In this document: one piece after another, positions 10,801-21,635 of the stretch
Layout: each line of letters begins with the position of its first letter
Numbering within the stretch: position 1 is the first letter of the stretch
Source of the DNA: Pseudoscleropodium purum
Taxonomy: Eukaryota; Streptophyta; Bryopsida; Hypnales; Brachytheciaceae
NCBI GenBank assembly: GCA_963969395.1
Contig: OZ017803.1
Coordinates: 11,904,001 to 11,968,000 of the forward strand
Reading direction: 5' to 3'
Length of the DNA stretch: 64,000 nucleotides
The notes under the pieces: generated by a model
The model's database searches: none
What the model was told of the DNA's origin: nothing
The model's input: only the letters and a program-made list of their open reading frames with translations
Position numbers and translations under genes: made by a program

Positions 10801-12263
10801 CTAGCAGTTTAAGTGAAGCTATGCAGATTTTCCATGATCTGAAAGCCGCTGGACACTCGCCTAATCTCGTCAGTTTTAGTGCCTTAATCAACATGTATGG
10901 GCGACTGGGACAATTCGAAGAAGCAGAGAGCGTCTGGGCTGAGATGCGGGCTGCCGGGTGCGTCCCAAATGCAACTGCCTATTGTGGATTGATGAACAGC
11001 TACAGTCACCACGGCATGTACAAGGTATTGATTTCGGTGGTGTTGGGCTGGTTTGATTGGAAATGATATTCATGGATGTCAAATACAGCAATAGTTGGAA
11101 TGTTTCAGACCGTCTTCAGTAAGGTGGGTACACCCAATATCGCACCCTGTCTAAAACCGCCCAAATCTATATGTACATATGTGGAAGAAACGATTTTAGA
11201 ACATCTACCAAGAAAATTTGACCCTTCATAAGTTTTGCATACAGTATCCAAATGTCGCGTTCTTTGGTGCACTTTGGTGCGTTGGAACCTCGTTGGAACT
11301 TGTCGACAAGAAAATATGAAAATTTGACCAATCTAAGACAGTGACAATAATAGTAACTAGACACAGTACCAAAAAGTGGCGGTTTAGGTACCTGCCTTAA
11401 CTTAATTCTGGGCTCACTAGTATTTTCAGTGAAATGAATGTAGAATTTTAAACTTTAATTCTGATTAAGTTAGGACTGTGTCCAAGTTCTGGAATTATGC
11501 TTTATTGAGACATAATTTATAGTTCGAAACCTGGGCAATAGAGTAGGAGTGATTTCAGTAATAGGAATATCACATACCAGCGAAGATGTATGTAATAATT
11601 GGGACTTAGCCAAGTGGGAGTGTTGGAATTTACTCCTTGGTAATTTAATCAACCAAGGGTCTGTGGACCAAGGTAGCTAGAGCACCGTAGGACTAAGGAT
11701 TAAACTACTAGTCGCTCCACAATAAGTCTAGTAAGCCCCTAAACGTTCTATGGCACGTAGGAAACTCCTGGGTAGTATAATTGTAGCTAGATGAGTGAAG
11801 GAGATACTCTTGAGCACATCACCGATTATCTCTTCTATGGTTGGTTGGCAAGTGCCACTTAATCAATTCGTCTGTCATAATATATTTCAACATGGTATCA
11901 GGCTGCTTCTTAAGAGATGCCTTCATTTCTGGTGTCCAGGCGGCTTTGAAGACATTTGAAGAGATGCAAGATGGTGGAGTGGAACCGGACACTCAAAGCT
12001 ACACAACACTAATGGAGGCGTATGGGAAAGCAGGGCTGTGTGACGAAGCCGAGAAATTGCTGAAGCATATGGAGGCCGCAGGCTTCATTGCTGACATTGT
12101 AACATATGCTGTATTAGTGAAAGCCTTTGCTAAAGCCGAGCGGTATGGAGAAGGGTTGAAGTACTATGACTTCGTAGTGCAGCATTCAGATCCATATCAC
12201 GAACCCTCTCAGAAATTGATCTCTCAGCATAGTGCTGCCTATGGAGAACATGCGAACAGTTGA
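7808..12263 (+). CDS. P-class pentatricopeptide repeat protein, seven exons, 741 residues predicted
   Basis: Exons read from GT-AG borders are 7808-8050, 8561-8670, 9076-9427, 9515-9738, 9910-10516, 10659-11024 and 11940-12263, which join to one open frame of 742 codons including the stop. Residues 1-50 are rich in Arg, Ser and Gln with almost no acidic residues, as in an organelle transit peptide (inference). Residues 264-725 hold 12-13 tandem PPR motifs of 35 residues (one of 36, with YKLPDLVGLFEEM), each with a TYN-, SYT- or similar start and a PD or PN end. There is no E, DYW or SMR domain, so this is a plain P-class protein, expected to bind single-stranded RNA in plastids or mitochondria. 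The LISILGREG and NACTKRG stretches recall the pTAC2/GUN1 group. The ATG at 7808 was chosen because its frame reaches the 8050 donor; exon 1 is the least certain. Introns hold transposon remains. Confidence 0.85.
8022..8560 (+). repeat. Tandem duplication across the exon 1/intron 1 border of the PPR gene
   Basis: Unit 1 (8022-8280) and unit 2 (8281-8560) align along their length. Both carry a GGAGA-TTCC-CTAGACTT block, GTTGGTGCTT or ATTGGTGCTT, AAAGAGCTCCTT, a TCAGAAATC block, CTTGATAGAACT-like sequence, TGGTTAATTC-like sequence and a final GGTTT or GGGTT with CAG or TAG. Unit 1 has CAG-GTTGG at the exon 1 donor; unit 2 has CAG-ATTGG at that place, so its copy of the donor is lost. The intron therefore looks doubled from an ancestral length of about 240 bp. 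Confidence 0.75.
11122..11397. mobile_element. TA-target MITE (AGGTAGA family, copy F) in PPR intron 6
   Basis: TA lies at 11120-11121 and 11398-11399. The left end reads AGGTGGGTACACCCAATATC and the right end, complemented, AGGCAGGTAC. The left end resembles that of the element at 40578 (AGGTAGATGTACCCAATACC). AAACCGCC occurs near both ends in inverted orientation. The inside holds small tandem steps (CTTTGGTGC and GTTGGAAC, each twice). It is non-coding and sits 97 bp after the donor of intron 6. Confidence 0.7.
11610..11905 (+). mobile_element. Copia LTR with polypurine tract and primer-binding site in PPR intron 6
   Basis: CCAAGTGGGAG at 11610-11620 is a typical Copia polypurine tract. 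It is followed directly by a 272-bp LTR-like unit that starts TGTTGGAATT (11621) and ends TTTCAACA (11892), then by TGGTATCAGGC (11893-11903), close to the TGGTATCAGAGC site complementary to plant initiator methionine tRNA. No 5-bp target duplication flanks the LTR (GGGAG against TGGTA), as expected if it is an LTR inside a longer or tandem element. No gag or pol coding is left. The remnant ends within about 50 bp of the intron acceptor at 11938-11939. Confidence 0.75.
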
Positions 12264-13920
12264 CAGCAGTGTAGGTCCCTGCCAAATTGCAGTCTGCAGT
12301 GTCACCTTGTACGGAGTAATATGCACGATGGGGATTCCAGTACTGTGGTTCTTAGAATGTGATATCGAGGGTTGTTGAAATTATTATGGTCAATCGGGTG
12401 GTCGACACTTCTCGTGTCTCCGATGCTGCACAGTGGTCCTTTCCGTTTGTTTCTCCAAGTGCCTGTAGAAGGGGACAGGAGTAATGCTCAGTGTAGAGGA
12501 CCCGCCTTGCACGCATGATGATGTGCTATCCATTAGTGTAGAAGTGGGGCAGTGTATTTTAAATAATAGTTTGGAACATTTTCGTAAAGAATTACACTCA
12601 AGAGTGTATAGCATGCACGGTCTACTGCTGTTTTAGCTGTACTACAAATCCTTCTCACTTCGCCCTTTGAAAAGCACATTGAAGCTTGGATGGAAAATCT
12701 TCGTAAGCAGGGGTGTGTAATGCGTCAGACTTGGAGAAAGAAACCCTTTCGTATGTTGGGTGCCAACTAGCCCTGCAGGGAATTCTTAAGTGATTTTGTA
12801 CAGTCCAGAAGATCGTGGATCCCTGTGCCGTGTGAGCCCAAGATTTGGCCTCATTTAGAGATTTGTGGTTTTATTGAGTAGATTGAGACATTTTAGTGTT
12901 TAAAAACCTTCATGGTTGTCATTTAGGTTGAGGACAATTTAGCATTGCGAGAACCACTTATACTTTTAGCCAGATATTTTGAACTTGGTTTTTTTACCCT
13001 TCTTTTAGGTACTTGTGATAGCTCAGGCATGAAATTGTTATTAGGATACAAAAAATATGAAAATCTTGCAACCTTTAGGGTGAAGTTTTGAAAAATCTAA
13101 AATTTGACCTCATGGCAACAAATTATACACATTGCCATTATATTTTTTGACACCTTAACATGAATTTTTTATTTTGAATGCATTTTCCAACCAATGGTGA
13201 AATTTTAGAAAATATTGTATTCATATAACAAAAAGATTTCATCCAAATAAATAATTACTTTGTCACCATAATTATGAACCAACCTCATTGTTAGAAATAA
13301 CCTTAATTTGGAAGGCCATACATCATTGGATTTCACTCTCAATACAAGAAGAAGATTTTTTCAATAACTCAATTCATTCACCTTCTATATTAAATACAAA
13401 AAAAATATGTTGTGTCCAAAATTAAACTTCTAAGACCTTTGAGAGTAAAATCACTTTGTATTTTTTTTTTTAATGATTGAATAAAAAGTGAGATCTTGAA
13501 ACTCAATTTTGGCTAATGTGGGTTGAGTTTCAACTTTTGAACATTTTGAAACAATGTCTTTTCAATAAAAGAATTAATTCAAGTACATGCAGACGAAACA
13601 AACATGTGATCTATTTTAGACTAATTTTTACACTCCATTTTGAAGCATTATGAAGATTTATAGAAAATTAAAAATTAGACACAAATTATAGAGTCCTGAG
13701 GAGACTCGTAAGACTAGGGGTTAAGTTTTTTTTGTCACCAAATGATCTTCTAGTTGCTCCAAAATGATACTTTTTGTTCTTGAAAATTCAATGAGTAGAT
13801 AGCAACTTCCTTGAAATACTTATAAATGAGTTGAAATAACATTATTTTCATTCTTAATCTTGAACATTTTGTTTCAACCAAAAGATCATTTTGAGGCATT
13901 AGAGGGCGTATATCCATACC
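12264..13920. other. 3' flank of the PPR gene, then AT-rich DNA
   Basis: Up to about 12,850 the composition stays gene-like and probably includes the PPR 3' untranslated region, but no single polyadenylation signal stands out. From about 12,950 the sequence becomes AT-rich and CpG-poor. No gene is seen. Confidence 0.5.
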
Positions 13921-14192
13921 TTAAGTTAGGTTGTTTGTAAGTTTTATTTGTTATAGTGAGATCTTCAAAACCGTGCATCTGATAGTTGTAATCTTGGTAT
14001 TGTTGAAAAGCTCTTTGTGAGGAGGGGTGCACGGGCTTTGCATCATGGCGTTCAACCCCACTACAGTGACAAAGTTATTGAAGTTTGAAGTTTTTATGAA
14101 TTAGAAAATTAGAAAACTACTTTTGCTTTTATTTTGACTGCGGCAATGGCACATGGCACACTAGTTTAGTTTGAGTGGAAAAAACTACAGTG
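13921..14192 (+). repeat. Dispersed repeat family R14, copy 1
   Basis: This aligns with 24127-24505 and 24506-24798. Shared landmarks are TTAAGTTAG, TGTTTGT, TTTTATTTGT, GTGAGATCT, AAAGCTCTTTG, GAGGAGGGGTGCAC, AAGTTATTGAA, TTTTGAAGTTTTT, TTTTGACTGCGGCAATGGCA and a final CAGTG or TAGTG. It shows no coding sequence that I recognise. The final CACTG/CACTA (complement) could be a transposon end. Confidence 0.7.
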
Positions 14193-15936
14193 CTTGTCTT
14201 TCAATGAACCACACAACATAGTCTACTGATTCTCAACACATCCTTATGTCTCTCACAATAGGTTGAACTCTCTGCTACTCCGTTTCAGCAGCACAGTACA
14301 GTCCTATGCTGAAATGTTTGGCTGGGTCCTGCAAACGAGCAACTGGAGGCCTGCATGCAGTGCACAGAATCACAGACATCTGTTGGCAAACTGGGAGCCA
14401 TTGGCTCAGAACTACGGACTTGGCAATGGCCTTTGCAAAGAGGGCAAGACAGAATCATGGACTGGGACTGCTGGAAAGGGGAAAGGAAATGGGGGTACTC
14501 TCATGTCCCAAGGACTGCTAACTTAACCCTTGACGGCCCAGGCAACCAGAAAGTGACCAACTGGTTTCCAGAGAAGGGTGAAAAAAGAAACAGAAATAAG
14601 GACTCATAAGTGGACAGGAACTGAATTGGAAGTGAGTTGGGAGATGGAGGCAGTCCCTACTTTATTGGGTACAGAAGGAATGAGAGGATTTCAATCTGGG
14701 AAATGCAATTGCATGCAATGGTTGGGTGCATGTATACACCGGGAAGGCTATGGAAAGAATTGCAAAAGATGGATGTATCCCTTTTGCACATTGAACAACA
14801 TTGGGGGAAAGCAAACACAAAGATGGCACAAGTAAGTGGAGAAGCACAGGCTGGAAAGAAGGTTGCCATAAAGAAGTATATCATATAATATTGAGTATAG
14901 CAATGTTGAGAGTACTTTTAGGTACAAATAGTCAACAATGTTGTTTTTTCTAGTCTTTTTTCCATCTTTTGTTGTACAGTACATAAACGTTGGCTTCCAC
15001 TACCCCTAGTATATATGTAAGTGTTGATCGGTCACAAAAGAAGCACAACTGGAACTTGTGTCCATTTTTGAGTTGAAGATTTTGTACACATCCATGTTGA
15101 GTGTTTCTTTCTCATATTAAGCATGTATTTTCACACACCGATCACAAGGTGAGTATTTTTTAGTGGTGATTGTTCTATTATGAATCATGAAAGCCATGTC
15201 TACCGAATCCAACACAAGTTCCACTTGTACTTTGACATGGAGCCAGTCTTTCTTTTAAGAGGTTGCTAGTGCTACACACCTACATTTCCGTGGCCAGGTT
15301 TCAGGTCTGGACTCTCACTGTGTCCGTCCGTCTGTCCCGTCCGTCCTCTTGCAAAGCCAAGCAATGCCAAGCGAAAAGGAAAAGTGTGTCTGGACTGACT
15401 CTGGAAATGATCCAGCCAGACAAGAGCGAGAGACCCCACGTAAGCTTACTTACTGACTCACACTGATCCCCCACAGGTGGGGGCAACGTGTGAGTCCCTG
15501 AGGAGCTCCGTTCAGGCGGCTCGGTGGGAAGTGGGAGGTGGGAAGTGGGAAGTGGGAAGTGCGACGCGAGACGCGATGGATGACTTTGAATCTCTGCATC
15601 TTGCGTTTCGGAGTGACACTTGCCCAACTGCAGGTTCTGGAATCTTCTTCGGGGGGGTCGGTACTTCCAGACGAGGCGAGGGATATATTTTGAACTGACA
15701 CCACGCCCCGGCTGTCAGCGAAGGAAGGATGGGAAAGGAAGGAAGGATGACACCACGCCCCGGCCTATCCTGACAATAACAAGGTAAGTAAAAAAAAATT
15801 ATTTGGGGAAACAACGGGAGGAAACAAAGCCAGGGAATGGCATTGCAAAGGGTAAACTACAAAGAATACCTGCCAGACACAAAGGGACCTGGCAGGCAGG
15901 GGCACCACAAACACAAACAAACAATACAGTACTAAC
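14193..15936. other. CpG-richer island without a convincing gene
   Basis: Many short open stretches overlap on both strands, but none shows a domain, conserved motif or splice-joined continuation. An inverted pair near 15045-15064 and 15208-15230 (around GGAACTTGTGT and its complement) is present. A GGGAAGTGG-type microsatellite lies near 15523-15560. The 17-bp block TGACACCACGCCCCGGC occurs twice at 50-bp spacing (15699 and 15749), with GGAAGGAAGGA between. Confidence 0.5.
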
Positions 15937-16320
15937 AGTGGAAACACCCAAAACCGTCAGATTAAAGAATCCAGCATAGTTGGAGGAACTTTTTCTTCAT
16001 AATGATATTTTTACAGTATTAGCAAGTGAAAATCATGAGTATTAAAAAAAAATAGACTTTTCAGATAAGATATGTAATTTCTATAAATTTTCAAAGTGTT
16101 GGCTTACGAGACCACTGAAACACTCCTATAGCTTCACCCCAAACCAAACTCTGCAAATATCAAATGTCAACCAATGAAAAGTAAATATGTATCTTTAAAC
16201 CTACATTAACAAATTAAAACCAAACATTTGTATGACACCTTAATAGATGGTTATTGACAGTCGTAGTCAAGGTCTAAATTACAAAAATGGAATCAAGGAC
16301 GGTTTTAGATGTTCCTACCT
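15937..16320. mobile_element. TA-target MITE, AGGTAGA family, copy A
   Basis: The left end reads AGTGGAAACACCCAAAACCG and the right end, complemented, AGGTAGGAACATCTAAAACC, both followed inward by CGTC. TA follows the right end. The inside aligns with copy D at 35134-35516: both hold GTGAAAATCATGA followed by an A run, GATATGTAATTT, and AAACATTTG, in the same order. Confidence 0.75.
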
Positions 16321-16519
16321 TAGAAGCACCCAAAACCAAACGTATATCCAATGACGTCACTTTCTACACATGGTAGTTATTTGAGAAACTAAATGTAGGT
16401 AGACCATAGATAGCTTACTGGTAGTTGACCAAAATGATAAGCTATCTATAGTCTCTCTAAATTGAGGTTCTAGAGAGGGACGCTATTGGATATAGGGTTG
16501 GTTTTGGATGCTCTGACCT
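16321..16519. mobile_element. TA-target MITE, AGGTAGA family, copy B, next to copy A
   Basis: The left part reads AGAAGCACCCAAAACC (16323) and the right end, complemented, AGGTCAGAGCATCCAAAACC. Both are followed inward by ATATCCAAT. A pair around AGCTTACTGGTAG / TAAGCTATCTATAG lies inside and would extend a hairpin. The first bases are shared with the end of copy A, so the left terminus is uncertain. Confidence 0.65.
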
Positions 16520-16750
16520 CAAACCAAAATCTCACACTCAAAGGTGAAAACATCCAAAATCGTCCAAAGTGTCCTTCAGAATGCAATTAAACCATTTCCA
16601 CACATAATGCAATTAATTGACTACTATTTCTCTATAGTTAGATTACTATTTTATGACAAAACAATATACAAAAAAGATTGAATTGGGCTTTGGGCCATTA
16701 ATTAACTAGCCCCATCTCCCTAAAAACAACAAACATTGATTTTTTTTTAA

Positions 16751-17035
16751 ATTACAACCCCTCCCCTCCCAACCGTTGATCTCCAAAAAAACACTCAAGA
16801 GATATGGATACATGTATGTACTAGGATACATACCAGGATATGGATACTAGGGTACATATTGAAATATGGATATGGATGCTAGAGTACGTATTGAGATATG
16901 GATACACATGTATATTCCATATTCATTGCCAAATAAACTTCATTTCAAAATTACAAAGAGGGGGAGGGGAGGGGGGTATTGAAAAATATATAATTTAAAT
17001 TAATTATGAATTGATATAGGGGGGATAAAATAAAT
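16751..17035. mobile_element. Minisatellite-bearing element, copy 1
   Basis: The order is a C-rich block (CCCCTCCCCTCCC), AACCGTTGATCT, a degenerate array of GATATGGATAC-like units (16801-16918), then ATTACAAAGAGGGGG, an AT stretch and ATAGGGGGGATAAAAT. The same order is present at 52325-52790. This suggests a transposable element that carries a variable minisatellite. The outer ends are not fixed. Confidence 0.55.
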
Positions 17036-17040
17036 TAAAT

Positions 17041-19481
17041 AAATATTGAACTCATCGTGACAATTTGTCATAATGAGCTCAAAAGAATCAGTAACTAACA
17101 TGTTATATACATACTATATGATGCTTAAAGTGGTCTATAGAGTTTCAACTTTGAAAATCCATAGTAAATACATGGTGTATTCAAAAATTACATTTTTTTT
17201 AAATTCATGATTTGCATTTGCCAATACAACGAAAAGATTTTTTTTCCTTGAAAAAGGTGCCTCCAATTGTGTTGAATTGTTTATAAGGTATGTTGTTTAT
17301 AAGGTATGTTGCTTGTAGAAAGTGTTTCTTACTTTGAACTTCATACATTACTTCTCTTGCTTGGCATTGAAATTGGCACTCTTCCGTTCCTTCTTGTTCA
17401 ATGCACTTTCATCATCTAATGTTCTTATATGAGTTCCATATTTTTCATTGGCCTTTTATTGTGAGTACTTTTGTGCTTCAAATTCATCCTTTCATAATTT
17501 CTCAATATTTGAAGAGGATGCATTCATAGGTTATGGACATTGTACAAAGTGACAACCTAAATCAACGTCTTAGGTAGAATATATGATGTTTGTAGTATAG
17601 TTTATCATGAAGAGTGCATACAAAGATCCATCTATTGAGGTAACATGATATTGATGTTGGCTACACCTTCTCTTTATCTAAATTTTATCCATGAAAATTA
17701 TCATTTTTGAATTTGAAGCCAATTAAAAAATAAATCTAATCAACTTTAGTTTAATCCCAATTTGAAAATTTTGAAAATTCCTAAAAATTCAATAATTCAA
17801 TAATTTATTGCAATTTGAACTTTGAATCTATAAATATAAATTTTTTCATTTTAGAATGATATAGTAAAATTCAATTTCCATCTCAAAGTAGGCATTTAAG
17901 AAAATTCACTTCTCAAATTTTAATAATGTTATTTTATTCTAAACCCTGAGTTATTCTAATTTGATCAAAGAGATGACAGTTATAAAAGTTTTAGGCATTG
18001 AAGACAAAACAAAATAAATCATCAAACATCTAAGACATTTAAACTATATGATTCTTATAAAACCAAAACATTAGGCATAAAGTCTTACTAAAATATTCTT
18101 ACCATTTGAAATTAAGTTTGATATACAAGTTTTTTGAGGATTTGATTTTTAGGTTGTGGTATTTTTCAATACGAATTTATGTACTAAGGCTCCATTGCTC
18201 TCCACTCTACTAGTGATGCCTAACTAAAGATTTGTTTTAGCCATTATTTCTAGCCAAAGATCCTTTTTGACACAAATATTGGAACACAAAAAAAAGCCTC
18301 ACTGGGGCTAGCTTTTGGAAAATGAAAATTGAGAATCTTTCTTGCTTCTATACTTTCAATTTCATATCCAACAACACAAATGTCAAAGTCCATGGATAAT
18401 TTAATGAACACCTTGGTTGGTTTGTTCCTATACAAAGGGAATGTCGTGCAAAGGATTGTGTAATTAGTGTCATTACAAAGACACTTCAAAGACTCTTGAC
18501 TTATGTCAACCAATTGGTTGGAGTTAAATAGATGGTTCGGCTACAAATGCTTCACCTAGTCCAAACACATACATTGAGAGATAAAAAAAAGCACTTCAAA
18601 TTTTAAAAAACTAAACATATTACAAATTGTTACCTACATCAATGTCATGTGAAATAGAATCACAAATATCATTGAACCGCATGATGCAAGTCTCCACTTG
18701 TAACCACATGCCAACTAACTTCCTAACATCTACAATACAATAGAATTAATCGTAAAGTGTGTAATACGAGACTAAGAGCCAAAGTTTGGGATGAACACAT
18801 GATGAAGCTCCTTGGAGCACCAAAATTGGGATTCAATGGAGTTTGGTGGGTTTTTTTTATTTTATTCTTAGTTAAACCTTCTTTTGAGACCACTATTACA
18901 ATTAGAGACAACCTTTACGATTAATTCTAATAAATAAGTAGGATTAATGAATCCTAGTTTCAATCTAGTTCAACAAGTAGGATTAATGAATTGATGTTTT
19001 CTATTCAATATAAGGTATCTACACCTAAAATCAACCTCTTTCTAGAACTAATCCCTATGTATTCTTGCCCCAAATATACTCCCATATTCATAAGAGTCTA
19101 AGGTCAATTTTAGAAACACCTATTTTCAGCACTTTGAAAATTTATAGTTTATGCATGTAGATTGTCCAAAAAATGCATTCTAAGAGAATCTAAAATCTTC
19201 TTTTGATTACCAACAAGACCCCACAATTTTTTTTCAATATAATAATGGAACTATGATGGATTGCTTATTTGGACACTTTTAGATGTGGTTTCTTGACATG
19301 GCTCATGAGCTCATAGATGATTGAGGAAAAAACTTCATCATTCTATAATGTTATTAACCCTCGATGGATGCAGACCCACATGACCAAGGTACATAGCCAC
19401 CCAAATACTCCAATTATTGGACCAATAAGTGCATTTTTTGAAGTCATCCATTGATCTTTTAGGTATAGAGTGCCTTTATTA
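17041..19481. other. AT-rich intergenic DNA
   Basis: No gene is seen. Small direct duplications occur: TGTTGTTTATAAGGTA repeats around 17275-17300, and AAGTAGGATTAATGAAT repeats at about 18936 and 18973. The minus-strand open stretch at 18250-18513 has no recognised domain. Confidence 0.5.
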
Positions 19482-19717
19482 CTACACAAAATAGTGAAAT
19501 TAGATTGCCTTACATCAAGAAAGTTACTTTACAAGCCATCAAAGTCTAAAAAATATTTCAAATTTTTTTTCCATTTGCACATATGGAATTCATTAGTCCC
19601 AATTACAACATACCTAATTCAAAAATAATCTATTCTTGCACAATATTGAAAATATTTAAATAGTTTCAAAAGTCAAGAAATTAGTGTGGGGCAACCTAAT
19701 TTCACTATTTTGTGTAG
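19482..19717. mobile_element. Fold-back element with 28-bp inverted ends
   Basis: The left arm (19482-19509) starts CTACACAAAATAGTGAAATT and the right arm (19690-19717) is its complement with one mismatch in 28. The loop is 180 bp. No clear target duplication is seen (flanks TTA and AAG). A transcript across it would form a long near-perfect stem. It is most likely a MITE; a small-RNA precursor is possible but unsupported. Confidence 0.8.
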
Positions 19718-20560
19718 AAGAAAAACATGTTAGTACCAACAGATTTAGAAAATGAAAACCATGTTTTCAAAAATGCTTAGGGCCAAAAAAAAACATTAAA
19801 TGAAATTTGTTGAGAACCACGTTCATAACTGGAGACATTAGACATGTTCATTCTTGTACATGGCATACTAGGCTCCATGTTCAATGTGTTGAGTTGAAAC
19901 ATGTAAAATTGTTTTTTGACCTCAACATTCATAAGAAAAAAAAATAGTATGTGCCGTAACTGATGCAATTTAGTCAATATGTGGAAAAATATGTGGAAAT
20001 TATATGAAACGAAAAATTCACCAAGAAGACATTTAGACTCATCTATAAAAATTTATAAGCTAGTAGGTGGTATTGGATGAAAGAAAAAATTAAATTGCTA
20101 ATAACTTTTACAAGAAATTGAGAATTATAAATCCCGATGGTAAAAATGTTTTAGTAGGCATTATAAAGACTAAGTTTTTCTCTTTGGAATTAAAAAAATT
20201 TAAGGTCAAAAAACAACTTCACAAGTTTTAAAAAAAATCCTTCATAATATTGTATCCAAGTATGGTAGTAAAGGGCTAATTAAACAAATACTTTTGAAAA
20301 TTTAGCCACATTAAACTTGCAATTGATGGAGACATTTGTTCTAAAATTTTGAAAAAATACACTTGAGCAATATAACTATGGTTGGATTTTTTAGAAAACA
20401 AATATAAATGAAGATTTTAGCCTCGCTTTGGATCCCCGTATTTTGTAGTTCCAAGACTTGAAATCCCACCTTAAATTAATTTTGTTAATTATTATTTTTA
20501 TTTTTATTTTGAGACAATTTAATTGAGTTAATGGTTCACACCAAACCTTCCAACAACTCC
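19718..20560. other. AT-rich DNA with traces of the 0.9-kb TTAA element family
   Basis: The stretch around 20120-20170 (AAATCCCGATGGTAAAAATG followed by TTTTAGTAGG) resembles internal parts of the elements at 31440 and 56224 (AATCCCAATGG followed by TTCTAGCAAG or TTTTAATAAA). Ends could not be placed. No gene is seen. Confidence 0.35.
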
Positions 20561-21635
20561 GATGTGGAGTTCCAGTAACTTATTAAAGCTATCTATCTCT
20601 CCACATGGGTCCATAAATGGCAGCCCATTTGGAGGGACTCGGTGTGCCACGTTGGCCCACTGAAGTTGCTGTTGGGAATCTTATGACATGCCTGCTGCCT
20701 TTTGACCCTAAGTAGTACCCGCAGCTACTCCCCTATTTAATTTTTTAATATTTTAGTTTCTTTAGTTTTTAAACTTTTTTTAAAACCAATAAAACGAAAT
20801 TTTATTGTCCCCATGACCAACTTTTTATTATATAATCTCCAGTCCAGTGAGTAGTTTAAGGCGCCCCTATGGTCCTACATTCATTCCAGACTTCATATTA
20901 TTCCAGCAGCTTAGCTGTAGCCTGGGATGCTGCACTCAACTGTTGCATAAAAAAACCCCAACGTTATCAATGGAATTTGTCCATGTGTTTGAAGGAAAAA
21001 CAAAACAAAACACCAACAAACAGCCAAGCCCAAAGGCTGGACAAATGAAGAGACCCCACAAGAATTTCGTTTCATTTGTTTCTATAAAAAAAACAAATTA
21101 AATAAATTAAAAGGGCCCAACAAGTGAGTGAGGTTTCTGACAACTGATGAAGTGAACCTGCTGCTGAAAATCCCGGTTGACATTCGGTACTCGGCAGGAG
21201 GAGCCTAGCTAGTTCGAGACGGACTGTAGAAGAGGGGGGAGGACCAATGAATCTTCCACACAAAAGTTCAGTTACTGGTTTTGCCCCCCGCCCTTGTTTT
21301 TACCTCTACAGCAAACGCAGGAACCTTTTTATTTGATGTGCTGCGCAAATTTCTTTTTGCAAATTTTGAGTTCACATTTGCAATCAGAGGCTCCCAAATG
21401 AAGAAGGGGAGGTGTGAACTATACAATTTATACGGCATGAAATAGGGGCGTATTTCTTTTTACATTCACTTTTGGCTGGACCTCCGCTAGAGGCTCGTTG
21501 CACTACTTACTACTACTACTACTAACTACTTTAGACTCAACCGATAATCTACGGACCGGAGAAAGCAGGTGGCTTCAGTTCACTTAACTGCAGTGCCCTT
21601 CGTTCATACACGTGACGTGGGTTACTAAGTTAGGA
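20561..21635. other. CpG-richer island, left part, with LINE 3'-end debris
   Basis: No gene is supported. At 20964-21060 a plus-oriented LINE 3' end (ATCAATGGAATTTGTCCATG, then an A-rich tail) is joined to a minus-oriented stretch of the same family (CCAAGCCCAAAGGCTGGACA). An 85-bp dispersed repeat lies at 21314-21398, and a TAC microsatellite near 21507. Confidence 0.5.
21314..21398 (+). repeat. Dispersed 85-bp repeat family R21, copy 1
   Basis: The core CTTTTTGCAAATTTTGAGTT is followed by CACATTTGCAATCAGAGGC. Copies with the same order lie at 29895-29986 and 41408-41490. All three are at the edge of a CpG-richer island. Confidence 0.75.

Noticed and set aside
11621..11892. Solo LTR from a single Copia insertion
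   Set aside because: No 5-bp target duplication, and a polypurine tract and a primer site adjoin it on the two sides, which a solo LTR would not have.
14263..14888. Overlapping frames of 60-87 codons as a gene
   Set aside because: All three plus frames are open over the same stretch, with no motif and no splice-joined continuation.
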